Part shown: positions 1 through 9,488 of the stretch, one piece after another
Position numbering within the stretch: the stretch's first letter is position 1
Layout: each line of letters begins with the position of its first letter
NCBI RefSeq assembly: GCF_000006405.1
Contig: NW_003214682.1
Location: 171,679 to 217,649 of the forward strand
Direction of reading: 5' to 3'
Source of the DNA: Perkinsus marinus ATCC 50983
Lineage: Eukaryota; Perkinsozoa; Perkinsida; Perkinsidae
Length of the DNA stretch: 45,971 nucleotides
Notes under the pieces: generated by a model
What the model was told of the DNA's origin: nothing
Databases searched by the model: none
Seen by the model: the letters and a program-made list of their open reading frames with translations, nothing else
Program-made: the position numbers and the translations under genes

Positions 1-2002
1 CGGTTTCACTCCTGTTGTTGCCACCACAGATCAAGAAATCATCAATCAAGCTCGGCAGTGGCTTATTCATAATCTCACTGAAACCGTAGGGACTTCATTT
101 TCGCACTGTTTTCATTCACAGCGTTCAGGCCTACTCGCGTTACGCTTCCGATGATCCGGCTCTCATCGAAACCATAGCTCTAATTCGACAGCTCGAAAAT
201 TTACTATCACCCTCATCAGAAGTAGCCCAGAGAACCCGGGTTCGAATCCCAGCGACGGCATTTTTTGTAGGCTCACGACTCTTATGATTATATGCAAGAA
301 TTAGCTCGATTGACACCTGGTGTGCTCTGGAAGCATGCAGATGTTGAGGAGCCACTCAAGTTGCGACGAGAATCAGCAGTGGAGTTGGTCGGCATGGGCG
401 TCATTATTTTCGCGGTGGGTCCACCCGGGTTCTATTCCCCCACCTGATAAGTGTTGGAGTAGGAATATATGTAATCGCTTTCCTCACCAGCTGCTGAGCT
501 CAGGAGTTTCCTATACAGTGTTGGAGTAGGAATATATGTAATCGCTTTCCTCAGCTGCTGAGCTCAGGAGTTTCCTATACAGTGTTGGAGTAGGAATATA
601 TGTAATCGCTTTCCTCAGCTGCTGAGCTCAGGAGTTTCCTATACAGTGTTGGAGTAGGAGTATATGTAATCGCTTTCCTCAGCTGCTGAGCTCAGGAGTT
701 TCCTATACAGTGTTGGAGTAGGAGTATATGTAATCGCTTTCCTCAGCTGCTGAGCTCAGGAGTTTCCTATACAGTGTTGGAATAGGAATATATGTAATCG
801 CTTTCCTCAGCTGCTGAGCTCAGGAGTTTCCTATACAGTGTTGGAGTAGGAATATATGTAGTCGCTTTCCTCAGCTGCTGAGCTCAGGCGTTTTCTCACT
901 TTTATACGAATTCGGGCAGAAATGTACAGGAATCGCTGAGAATTTGCCGAAATTTCCTCATAAAATTGGTTCCTCTTTTTCAGACTGCCCTCGGCGCGCT
1001 CGCCCTCTATTCACAGCGGAGGGCGACTAGTATGAAGGCGCACAAGGCTCTGAGAGTTGCTGTTATCAAAAAGTTAAAACGGCAGTAGAAAAAACACCTT
1101 CACATGCGAGTTTGTAAACTCCTGAATTTCAGTCCACCGGTGGTCTCTTCCCGCAGCACTCGATCAGTCCAGGAAGAGCCAGAGGCTGAGCGTCCGCGGC
1201 CATCCGCGGTTCAGTCTAGTTTACACGGTGATGCTTTAGATTCTTCACTGCGCCACGGAATTATTCAGGACCTGCTGGTAGTCATTATTACTCTCGAGAA
1301 AAGCCGAATCGCGGGAGTAATAATAAAGTTCGAAAACTTCACTTCACTGAGCTCTCGCGAAACGAAGTGGAACCTTCCCCGGCCCAAAAGATTACAGTAA
1401 GTTCATTTTTATCATTTCGTTTTTGTATACCATAAATTCAACAGATCCAATCGGCAATTGCGGCATCCCATGCTTTACAAAATCGGCCTAAGGCTGTTCC
1501 CACACGCCCTCGTCGTTCCACCAAGAACCGCTCCAGAGCTCGCAGTGGTAAATCAACAACTCCTGTGCAGCCGGCGCGGACCGCCATTTCTGATGAGCAT
1601 TTACGCCCTACACATGGTGATCTGAGCGATCCTGAAACTAGCCGCCCTGCTCCTGTTCTCGATTTCGCAAATTCTGAATGCGAGTCTGACGATGAGGAAG
1701 AGTTGCCGGATAGAGAGAGCAACACTGGTTCACCCCTCCACGAGAGTGAACTTATGATGCATAGACTCCTAGAGCTGAGGCGTGCAGAAGCCTTGACCGA
1801 TCGTATAGAGCCACCACCACATGATATCGCGGGCTTCACATCAGTTCTCGGCGAAAGGCTAGTTTCTAGTGCGACTAGATTTCATACCGATATCATTCCT
1901 CGAAGTGATAAAAGAAGAATTTTGATGTGCGCGCGGAAAGTCGTCGGAGGAATGGCGTTCGTTCACGAGATGCCAATGGCGGGATCAGGAATATTGAGGT
2001 AG
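1..2002 (+). CDS. Unrecognised multi-exon gene, 5' end outside the window
   Basis: I do not recognise the product. Five exons join in phase: 2-85, 129-221, 984-1084, 1133-1316 (or ending 1276) and 1445-2002, with junctions ACC|GTAGGG, GAA|GTAGCC, CA|GTAGAA and GGA|GTAATA. The first exons give a helical stretch (TDQEIINQARQW, then ALIETIALIRQLENLL). Exon 3 is basic (KALRVAVIKKLKR). The last exon is Arg/Ser/Pro-rich and then acidic (CESDDEEELPD), as in a nuclear or chromatin-associated protein, but that is inference only. The frame closes at TAG 2000-2002, which also sits in a possible donor (AG|GTAGGA), so the gene may go on at 2261. Intron 2 (222-983) holds a tRNA-like 3' half and the first 64-bp minisatellite. 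The exon 4 donor is the least certain junction. Confidence 0.5.
222..260 (+). ncRNA. tRNA 3'-half-like sequence with T-run
   Basis: A B-box (GGTTCGAATCC) sits in a T-arm-like stem, followed by a tRNA-like 3' end (CGACGGCA) and a run of six T, the usual RNA polymerase III terminator. The matching 5' acceptor strand (GCCGTCG) is absent upstream; the preceding bases are exon. It lies at the very start of an intron. I read it as a tRNA-derived fragment or SINE tail, not a working tRNA. Confidence 0.4.
450..893 (+). repeat. 64-bp minisatellite, array 1 (about 7 copies)
   Basis: Seven near-identical tandem units start with GTGTTGGAGTAGGAATATAT and contain the nested palindrome CTCAGCTGCTGAGCTCAG. 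The unit equals the outer end of element family B. The array lies in intron 2 of the gene at 1-2002, in the sense direction of that gene. Units differ by one or two substitutions and there are no unique spacers. Confidence 0.9.
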
Positions 2003-2146
2003 GAAATGAAACAGATGTGAGCAGTGTTGGAGTAGGAATATTGTTTGCTTTACACCCCGAAGCTCAGGAGTTTTCTCGCTACTTGGAGTAAAAATTGCTC
2101 GAAAAAAATTTCCCTTCAGAATTTTCATATTGTCATTCACCCTTTT

Positions 2147-2225
2147 TCACCCACTCGGTGAAAAACACGATATTCGCGGTGATATGCAGTAGTCGTGAAC
2201 TACGTTTTTCACATCACTAGTGATA
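2147..2225. repeat. Family A element, partial
   Basis: It carries the family core CGATATTCGCGGTGATATGC followed by AGTAGTCGTGAA and ends CACATCACTAGTGATAT. The left terminal repeat is lost. It follows a B-like segment at about 2018-2110. Confidence 0.7.
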
Positions 2226-2260
2226 TTCTAATAGTAAAATATATGTTTGGTTTCGAATAG

Positions 2261-2613
2261 AATGTCAGAAGCTCTCTGTCGGCGCTATTCCAGTAGAAGT
2301 GTACAAAAAGCAACGAGACTTCCCTTATCATCATCAACTACCGCAGTTCTCGATCGTATTCATCAATCAGGACACCCCCACGACGAGGTTGTATCGATTC
2401 GCCCGACAGTTGGATCGGCTTCACACCAACCATAGATGTCGCATCCAGTACGCGAAGCATAGCTCTTCTCATCCTAGTATTTCCCTCGAGGTCCGCACAC
2501 TGGTAGTCCGACCAAGGCTTCCTCATCACGAGTGCATCCATCTCCACGGTGAGCATCATATCTACTTTGCCATTCATGTGGTATTCTCTCAGGCCCGATC
2601 ACAACCAGCGTAA
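2261..2613 (+). CDS. Possible exon(s) continuing the left-edge gene
   Basis: After the acceptor TTTCGAATAG the frame beginning TGT at 2263 stays open to 2613 and has protein-like composition (PVEVYKKQRDF, FSIVFINQDTPTTRLY). A donor-like CCA|GTACGC at 2448 would end the exon early. The phase does not match the apparent end of the 1445-2002 exon, so the link to that gene is unproven. No family is recognised. Confidence 0.3.
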
Positions 2614-3432
2614 ACGGGTCGTGTCGTCGAGTCAGAGTTAACGTCCACTCATGCATTATGAGCATTCCAACCCAAATTCTGTTACCCGCTGTTTACTACT
2701 GTTTGCCCTTGTTATTGTAAAACGCTGTTGTGAGAGGAATAAACTGTTGGGTTCGCTTACGGGCCGAGCTAGTAAGCCTTTAAGGTGGCCTCTCGTTATC
2801 AAGCAGTTCAGGTCATCATTACTATCACTATTATCATCTGAACTCAATTCTGTTATTGAGTAGTGTCACCATCATCATCAGTTTTAACCTAAATTCTGTC
2901 AACGGTTGTTTACTTCTGTTTGCGGCAAACAGTTCACCCTTGTTATTTTAGAACGTTGTTGTTAGAGAAATAAGCTGTTGAGTTCACAAACTAGAGTGGT
3001 ACAAAAAAAGGCCCAGCCCTCGTAATTTCACGCCAGGTGTAGTGCACTCCTCTCGACAAGCATACCGTAATTTGTGTAATTTTCCGAGCTAGGCTATGCA
3101 TTTGTCTTTCCTCGCCAAATGGCATCATTATAATGTATTACGATATTGCACCAGATCAGTATTTCTTCCTATATCCCTGTTACTGGCTGCATCATGATTT
3201 TGTCAAGAGATGAATCACAAGAAAGTGAACAACAAAGATACCATTTGAAAGCCCTCATCGAGCTCTCTCCAACGCTGTATGAACGGTTCTGATATCCGTA
3301 TTGTGCACCGAGGAATCGTCGGTTACATAGGGAATATCCAGCTTGTTGCACTGGCATTTATTTTTATTCTTGGTGAAAATGGCATGGACCTATCTTCTCG
3401 AAATAACTACATCCAGTTAGTTTATTCTGCTA
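2614..3432. other. Non-coding stretch with a local duplication
   Basis: No gene is supported here. It contains a diverged direct duplication: about 2669-2760 and about 2882-2990 share the order AAATTCTGT, CTGTTTACT, CCCTTGTTATT and AATAA.CTGTTG. Short trinucleotide runs (CATCATCATCA) lie between the copies. Confidence 0.5.
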
Positions 3433-3587
3433 CTAATAAGCCCATTGACATAACATCAGTGAGGTTGTGATGAGGACGATGGCGCCGATATCGGCTAACG
3501 CGAGGCAGAGGAGAAGTAGGGAAACTTGAGCCAAGATGGCTACAGTTAGTGACAAATGAACTATAGCTACCTCCAAGTAATCATTTT
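3433..3587 (-). CDS. Possible membrane-segment exon overlapping a spliced-leader match
   Basis: On the minus strand, after the acceptor CCACCCCACAG, the frame is open from 3587 to the stop at 3433 and is strongly hydrophobic (VAILAQVSLLLLCLALADIG). It looks like a transmembrane segment. A 19-base stretch identical to the spliced leader lies inside it (3525-3543, minus) and would read as part of the protein. Either the exon is real and the match is extraordinary, or the open frame is accidental and the sequence is a relict leader. I cannot decide. Confidence 0.3.
3525..3545 (-). other. Spliced-leader-like sequence (relict SL candidate)
   Basis: The minus strand reads CT followed by GTAGCCATCTTGGCTCAAG. 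From memory, the Perkinsus leader has CC in place of CT and is otherwise the same, and the dinoflagellate leader differs by one more base. The leader end is followed by TTTCCC and not by a GT donor, so this is not an SL RNA gene. It looks like the leader of a trans-spliced mRNA that was copied back into the genome. Confidence 0.55.
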
Positions 3588-3853
3588 CTGTGGGGTGGCT
3601 GCGTACTACTAGAGAAAGCGCACGCCCTAAACCCTCACAGCTTTACTGTACATAGTACCAGGCTTAGAATTCCTTACAAGGCTGCACCCTGATGATACTC
3701 AATCGATGTAGACTCTCTTCATCATAACCTTAGCTCAAGGCTTCCTTCACCCAGCATCTTGAAATTTCGATTCGTGACGAGAGCAGCAACGAGATAATCA
3801 CCGCTAGTGCACACAGTGAATTGATTTCTCAAGTACAAAAATATATATGTTTA

Positions 3854-3966
3854 ATGGAGTTTCACCCGTGATGTGAAAAACATATTTTACGACTACTGCA
3901 TAACGCGAATATCGCATTTTCCTCCGAGTTTTACGCCACTTCACGTAAAACGGGTGAAACTCCAAT
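3854..3966. repeat. Family A element, complete
   Basis: About 113 bp with inverted ends AATGGAGTTTCACCCG and CGGGTGAAACTCCAATA. The interior has the shared core CGCGAATATCGC and CACTTCACGTAAAACGGG. This is one of the cleanest copies. Confidence 0.85.
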
Positions 3967-4006
3967 ATAGTGTATTAATAATAACAATAGTGCGATAGTA
4001 TATAAC

Positions 4007-4093
4007 AATGGAGTTTCACCCGTTTTACGCGAAGTGAAATGTGAAATGTGTTTTTCACTAGTGTTTTTCACATCACTAGGGTGAAACCCCAAT
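4007..4093. repeat. Family A element, internally deleted
   Basis: Both terminal repeats are present (AATGGAGTTTCACCCG and GGGTGAAACCCCAATA), but the CGCGATATTCGCGG core is missing. A further 3' end fragment lies at about 4165-4208. Confidence 0.8.
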
Positions 4094-4364
4094 ATATAGT
4101 GTTTAATATATGTATATATGTGTTTTATATATGTTTAATTTTTTAAAATACAATAATATATATGTGTTTTTTCACTAGTGCTATTCATCTCACGGGTGAA
4201 ACTCCATAGTTTTTCACAAATCCAATTTTTTCCACAGTTCCCTCACACTCTTTCTGTGACTGATTCTGCATCCACATATGGTACCCGTTATGCTCACCTA
4301 TCCAGAATTGTAGTTTACCCTCCTCGTATCACCCGTAGTCGTTCCTAAGTTCGATACCCGAGTT

Positions 4365-4480
4365 AATGGTGTTTCACGACCCGTTTTACGTAAAGTGAAA
4401 AACGCGATATTCGCGGTGATATGCAGTAGTCGTGAAATACAAATTTCACTAGTGTTTTCCATTTTTCGTGAAACTCCAAT
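4365..4480. repeat. Family A element, complete
   Basis: Ends AATGGTGTTTCACG and CGTGAAACTCCAAT surround the full core (CGCGATATTCGCGGTGATAT). It lies just downstream of the glutaredoxin-fold gene. Confidence 0.85.
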
Positions 4481-4655
4481 GTTGAGTTATTCAACCAACC
4501 CGAATTACTATAAACTCAACAACAACTGCTACTACTGCTCACGAAACGATAATGTTGCCGTATACGCCACTTAGTACATACCAATTGGGAGCTCACCAGC
4601 GAAGGCGCCCTCCGACCTGAATAGAATACGAATGACCTCGAAAATTCCCTTTTTA

Positions 4656-6097
4656 CTACCTCTTGTTGGTGCCTATCTTCCTGAGCTCTCCACTCTTGTA
4701 CTTACTCAAAATCCTGAAGGGAAATCCTAGAAAAGTTTCGACGACGTTTATGCTGAAAATCCAGATAAACTTCGCAACAAACCACGTGTGAGAGAATATA
4801 TACATATGTTGCTGACAATATAAAATTCTCATTGGTTTTTGTACACTTCTACCCGAATTCGTATAATCAGTGATGCTAAGAAAAATGAGCATATATCACT
4901 CCAACACTGATACCACCTGTCATGGTCTCCATAAAAATTGCCATTGTAATATAGATGTGGTGTAACCTCAGACCCACTCTTCGCAACAGTATACCTGATG
5001 ATGGCAAGGCAACAAAATTTCACGAGCAACTACTACCCGGTGACAGCAGGATGCTCAGTAACGTCTACAGTCACCAACGGTACAGCTTGGATCTGACGAA
5101 CGATCTGATGAATCCACCAGAAAACACGGGGAGAAATATACTTAACTGAGTTCACGGGAAAAATATTTTTTATCATTCAAAAGAAGATTGATCGATGAAA
5201 TGAAATCTACTCCTCACGAATTCGACGGCTTTTCTCCCGAGACTACCTCTGTGAGCATCTTAACCACGTTCAAGCTGAGCTGGCCCTTGGGGGCATCAAC
5301 AGTGCCGTCCATAAAGAGAACTAATGCATTCGTGTTGAATACCTATACACAACAGATAGCCAAACACACAGTGATATTAATGATTGATAAATTGGAGTTT
5401 TTTGAGCCTAGTGATATGAAACACACTACTGCATATCACCGCGAATATCGCGTTTTTCACCGAGTTTTACGCTACTTCACGTGAAACGGGTGAAACTATT
5501 ATATATATAATACTAACATAGTTGTATTGAGGTAATAATAAATATCATTAAATGCATCATTTGATATTCATTGAAAACATATAATGTTGATTATGGCATA
5601 CACTGCCATTTTTATAGTAGAAAAACTAATATCCTATATAGTAATGAAGTTTCTTGACCCTAGTGATGTGAAAAACACTATATTTCACGACTACTGTGTA
5701 TCACCGCGAATATCGCGTTTTTCACCACACGTAAAACGGGTGATCGTGAAACTCCAACATAAAAATCGATATAATATAGGAACTACAGGGTCGAGTTTCC
5801 TATCCACTTCGTCCTTAGACTCCTCATAGCATTTCAAGGCATTCTTAGTATAGGCATTATTCTGTTCTCGGACAACCTGAATGTAGAAGAATATAAACAA
5901 CGTGGAATAATAACAAATATTACGTTCACGAAAGTTGAGACGAAACGAGCACAGCTCAGCCGGGAGATACAACAACGGGTGAGATGGCGAGCAGGAGCGA
6001 AAGTGCTCATCATTTGAGGCTCAACAACCACTGAGGAAGCACTACACACAGTAGTGGTAGCAGCAGTAGTAGTAATCATACAAGTCGGCCGAAACAT
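4656..6097 (-). CDS. Glutaredoxin-fold protein lacking the CGFS motif
   Basis: Six exons join in phase to 194 residues: 6097-5930, 5876-5787, 5342-5247, 5092-5037, 4994-4917 and 4752-4656. The N-terminus is Thr/Arg/Cys-rich without acidic residues until late, like an organelle-targeting peptide (inference). Residues 87-118 fit the monothiol glutaredoxin start (LVLFMDGTVDAPK), where CGFS is normally followed by a helix ending KML. Residues 145-157 (SEVTPHLYYNGNF) carry the TP cis-proline pair, and the C-terminus KSGELRK matches family ends. The active-site cysteine is absent: the PKCGFS position reads PKGQLS. A thiol-dependent reaction or iron-sulphur binding through that Cys is therefore not expected. 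Intron 2 holds two family A elements; intron 5 holds a B element. Confidence 0.82.
4785..4908. repeat. Family B element
   Basis: It runs from GTGTGAGAGAATATATACATATG through the shared interior (AAATTCTCATTGGTTTTTGT, ACTTCTACCCGAATTCGTAT) to CACTCCAACACTG. It sits in the last intron of the glutaredoxin-fold gene. Confidence 0.75.
5391..5495. repeat. Family A element
   Basis: It begins ATTGGAGTTTTTTGAGCC and ends ACGGGTGAAACT, with core ATCACCGCGAATATCGCG. It lies in intron 2 of the glutaredoxin-fold gene. Confidence 0.85.
5643..5758. repeat. Family A element
   Basis: Ends ATGAAGTTTCTTGACCCTAG and CGTGAAACTCCAACA, core ATCACCGCGAATATCGCG. It is the second A copy in the same intron of the glutaredoxin-fold gene, nearest the upstream exon. 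Confidence 0.85.
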
Positions 6098-6150
6098 TCA
6101 AAGGGCATAACTAGGACGATGGATCCACAGGGGCGCGCGCTTTTGTGTAT

Positions 6151-6216
6151 TCTCCTGCTCTAACGGTTAAGCTCCATGGTTATTGAGATAACGACCCAGG
6201 TTCAATTCTTGGAGAG
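6151..6216 (+). ncRNA. Degenerate tRNA-like sequence
   Basis: An A-box-like D-arm (CTCTAACGGTTAAGC) and a B-box-like T-arm (CAGGTTCAATTC) lie between TCTCCT and GGAGAG ends that can partly pair. The total is about 66 bases, short for a tRNA, and no clean anticodon arm forms. It resembles a decayed tRNA-Glu-type copy or tRNA-derived SINE. Confidence 0.35.
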
Positions 6217-6562
6217 TTTACTAACTTATATATACTTGTGTTGGTGACGATATGAAATTTCGACAGATTTCTTTTGGCTTCTTGTACAACTGAGTTTATA
6301 CATGAATTCAAGTCAACGAACTGAATTGAGTTCAATTAATGTTTTTCGTGAGGAAATTTCAGAAAATTCTCACTGGTTTCTGTAAACTTCTACCCGAATT
6401 CGTATAATTAGTGAAGAAACTCCTCAGCTGAGGAATGCGACAACACATATTTCTCCGACACTGGTGATACTATGTCCGAATTCGACACTGTGAAATTATA
6501 AAACTGACTGAGTGGAACACAAGTCAAATCTGCGGGTTTCAAAAAACAGACTCTCATGTGAC

Positions 6563-6592
<30 letters not shown>

Positions 6593-6597
<5 letters not shown>

Positions 6598-9488
6598 TTT
6601 TTCCCCTCCTATTTTGCATCATCCTCAGCCAGGACATATACCACATACCAATATTCCGTCGCATTTGAGCGTCTATACTATCCATGAACAAATACCTGCA
6701 AAATTCTCGAATACAAATTTCCATACATCATTAGAGTCCAGCAGAAACCGGCCAGGAAAGAACACCATAATTTTTATTGAATTTATTACGAATTTAAACT
6801 GTCATTTTTTCGAAATCTCAATGCCAACCAACTCTGACACTGTTAAAGGAATATACATTCGCGTTCCTCAGCAGAGCTCAGGACATACGAATTTGAGTAG
6901 AAATACTCAGGAAGCAATAATAATTTCCAAAAGTTTTTTGACAATTTTCACTCCCATGATGGGAGTCCCATCAACACACACAGTCAAGTGTAATGCAGGC
7001 CATCCCATCCCTCACATAAGAGCCGCGTTAGTGACAGTCTGGGTGAGCTTCGCTCCCACGCCAGAATACGATCCTGTAATTCCATTTTCGCGAATCACAT
7101 CTTGCGTACACGTGATCAGACCTTACCAAAAAACTAACATCTACTCGATGAGAGACTTCATTAGAATCACCATCGTGTTTTTCACTATTTCCCTGCGACG
7201 CCCTCAGTCGACTTTGGATCACTTGGAGAGGGTACGTCACCACCGTTGCTACAGCTTTGGCAAGCGCGCCGATAAAAAACGCCTCCTTGGCTGTGAGTAC
7301 TAACACGCAAGTGTATACGACCACGACCGACAACGGGAAGTAAATAACTGTCTTTTCTTCGGCCCTTTACGAGAGTTGTCCTAAGCAACACCTGTGCCAC
7401 GTACTGTACGACCGGGTTGGACACGAGGAGAAGACTGGCGCCTAAGCCTCGAACACTGCGAGAAAGACCCTGAAGAGCAGTGGTGTTGGGAATAATATGA
7501 AAATTGTAAAGAAATTCTCAGTGGTTTCTGCCCACACTCTCATCTGAACTCGTATAGTTAGTGAGGAAACTTTTGCACTCAGGTGGAGAAACTAAACATA
7601 TACTCCAACACTTCTGAGGAGTGACCGAAACATATTATATGCTCTATATCAGACAAACGAGTCTAGATTAGAAGCTCAGAGAAGTTCGCGAATTCTGCAC
7701 GACTTGTCAACTTCGCCACGCGCAAAGTGAAGACTTGCAGAATTCGGCCTCGACGGTTCGCTATTGAAGGTTCCAGCTCATGTTCGTATATAGAGTACAG
7801 TGTCGGAGTAGGAATATATGTAATCGGTTTCCTCAGCTGCTGAGCTCAGGAGTTTCCTATACAGTGTTGGAGTAGGAATATACGTAATCGCTTTCCTCAG
7901 CTGCTGAGCTCAGGAGTTTCCTATACAGTGTTGGAGTAGGAATATATGTAATCGCTCTCCTCAGCTGCTGAGCTCAGGAGTTTCCTATACAGTGTTGGAG
8001 TAGGAATATATGTAATCGCTTTCCTCAGCTGCTGAGCTCAGGGGTTTCCTATACAGTGTTGGAGTAGGAATATATGTAATCGCTTTCCTCAGCTGCTGAG
8101 CTCAGGAGTTTCCTACACAGTGTTGGAGTAGGAATATGTGTAATCGCTTTCCTCAGCTACTGAGCTCAGGAGTTCCCTATACAGTGTTGGAGTAGGAACA
8201 TATGTAATCGCTTTCCTCAGCTGCTGAGCTTCGGAGTTTCCAAAGCTAATTATACAAGTAAATATATGAATTATACCACAAATGTACAGAAACCAAGTGT
8301 TGGGAAGGTATATGTTCGCTTTCCTCAGCTGAGCTCAGGAGTTTCCTCATTTACGGTAGAAATGCACAGAAACCGCTAAAAATTTCCCAAAATTTTCATA
8401 CTGTCGCCAACATATGTAGTTGAACATGTGTATATTTCCCCACACTGATTGAACCGCATCATATGTTCCAACACTGTTGGAATATATGTTCTTTCCCTAA
8501 CTTCTCACTTCTTTTCTGATAATGTGCATTGTTTCTACTAGAACACTTTGACTCTTCCCCTCACTTCTTAACTTCACAACAGTACTAGCCCTCCAAAGAG
8601 GCTCTGTAAGTATAACATTGAGTGATCCTGCTACTGAGGAAAGACCAAGCCTGGTGAGCAGGGAGGCAACACTGAGCTCACCGGTACTGGCAACCAGAGC
8701 TGAAGTGATAGAGTTATTACTATACCCGCGACCCTGAAGATTCAAAAACGATGACCGTCGCCACTGCAAAGGGCATGTAAATCTCAGATCTAGTGGAAAG
8801 TCTTCTTCAGTGTTATACAAAATTTCTCGCGGAAAAAATCAACAATTTTCCGCGACAGCAAGCTCACACGGAAGAAAATTATCTTTCGTGAAAAATTCCG
8901 ACCGAGTGTGATCACGCTGAATTTCCCCCACCTCCATTAGAGTGGCTATCTTCGCTTCAGTTCCCTTGAGGAGGTAGTAGTAAATGAAGTTAGAAAGCAT
9001 CACTGTTTCTGTTGATGCAGAGGCACCTGCGTGATTATTTCCGATCAAACGTGACACTTCAAATATGTTACCAACAAAGAGACGTTTCGGATTAGAAGAC
9101 GCTAAGTAGATCAACCCGCCCATCGTAGACCCCAAGGGCCGCAGCGGACGAGGTAGTGGCAGTAGTGAATTCGCATCAACCTATAGCAAGAAAACAGGGA
9201 CTATGTCCCCCAGGGTTTGATAACAACGGGGAAAATGATGTTACTAATGTCATCACATTTACATGGGAAACTGATTGAAGAATGTGGAAAATTCAAAACC
9301 GTTCCTAGATGACTCCCTGCAAGACGAAGCGAACATATGCAGCGCCTTGGTGAGATGAATACCTGTAAAATAGTTTTGACTTGATCCAAGGGATAGGTAG
9401 CCAACATTGACAGACCACCTGCCGTACTGCCAGAGACAGCACTTATACAATTAGAGATCTGCTCGGGTATCACGGGAGTAGCCATCAT
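6593..9488 (-). CDS. PMP34-type (SLC25A17-like) carrier protein
   Basis: Eight exons join in phase to about 337 residues: 9488-9363, 9180-9072, 9026-8868, 8699-8509, 7469-7349, 7290-7171, 7100-7016 and 6695-6593. It has three mitochondrial-carrier repeats. Repeat 1 has YPLDQVKTILQ; repeat 2 has SVAGSLNVILTEPLW; repeat 3 has ALAKAVATVVTYPLQ followed by QSRLR. The PLW and TYPLQ forms, plus LLLVSNPVVQY, are typical of the peroxisomal PMP34 branch, which moves CoA, NAD and adenine nucleotides. The usual family length is about 310. The start ATG pair at 9488 precedes the first repeat directly. Intron 4 (8508-7470) carries a 64-bp minisatellite and a complete B element; intron 7 holds a B fragment. 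The exon 3 acceptor, exon 4 donor and last exon are the least certain parts. Confidence 0.83.
6838..6955. repeat. Family B fragment
   Basis: It runs from ACTGTTAAAGGAATATACATTCGC through CCTCAGCAGAGCTCAGG to CCAAAAGTTTTTTGACAATTTTCA, matching the left half of B. It lies in the last intron of the carrier gene. Confidence 0.6.
7485..7613. repeat. Family B element
   Basis: It starts GTGTTGGGAATAATATGAAA, passes AAATTCTCAGTGGTTTCTG and AGTTAGTGAGGAAACTT, and ends CATATACTCCAACACT. It sits at the 3' end of carrier intron 4, just before the splice acceptor. Confidence 0.75.
7798..8240 (+). repeat. 64-bp minisatellite, array 2 (7 copies)
   Basis: Seven tandem 64-bp units, the same unit and phase as array 1 (TGTTGGAGTAGGAATATATG). 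It lies inside intron 4 of the minus-strand carrier gene, so it is antisense to its host, unlike the other three arrays. The last unit diverges (GAGCTTCGGAG). Confidence 0.9.
8295..8447 (+). repeat. Family B element, complete
   Basis: 153 bp with clear terminal inverted repeats: AGTGTTGGGAAGGTATATG on the left and TATATTTCCCCACACT on the right. The interior holds CCTCAGCTGAGCTCAGGAG and ACAGAAACCGCT. It lies 55 bp past minisatellite array 2 in the same intron. Confidence 0.85.

Noticed and set aside
1438-1839. 133-codon frame on the - strand
   Set aside because: Antisense of the left-edge gene's last exon, whose + frame has the acidic and Arg/Ser-rich composition and a preceding splice acceptor.
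3525-3545. A functional spliced-leader RNA gene
   Set aside because: An SL gene needs a GT donor directly after the leader and an Sm site; neither is present.
6512-7303. 263-codon open frame on the + strand
   Set aside because: It runs antisense across the last carrier exons, a B fragment and a CAT microsatellite; the minus strand explains the region with carrier motifs and splice sites.
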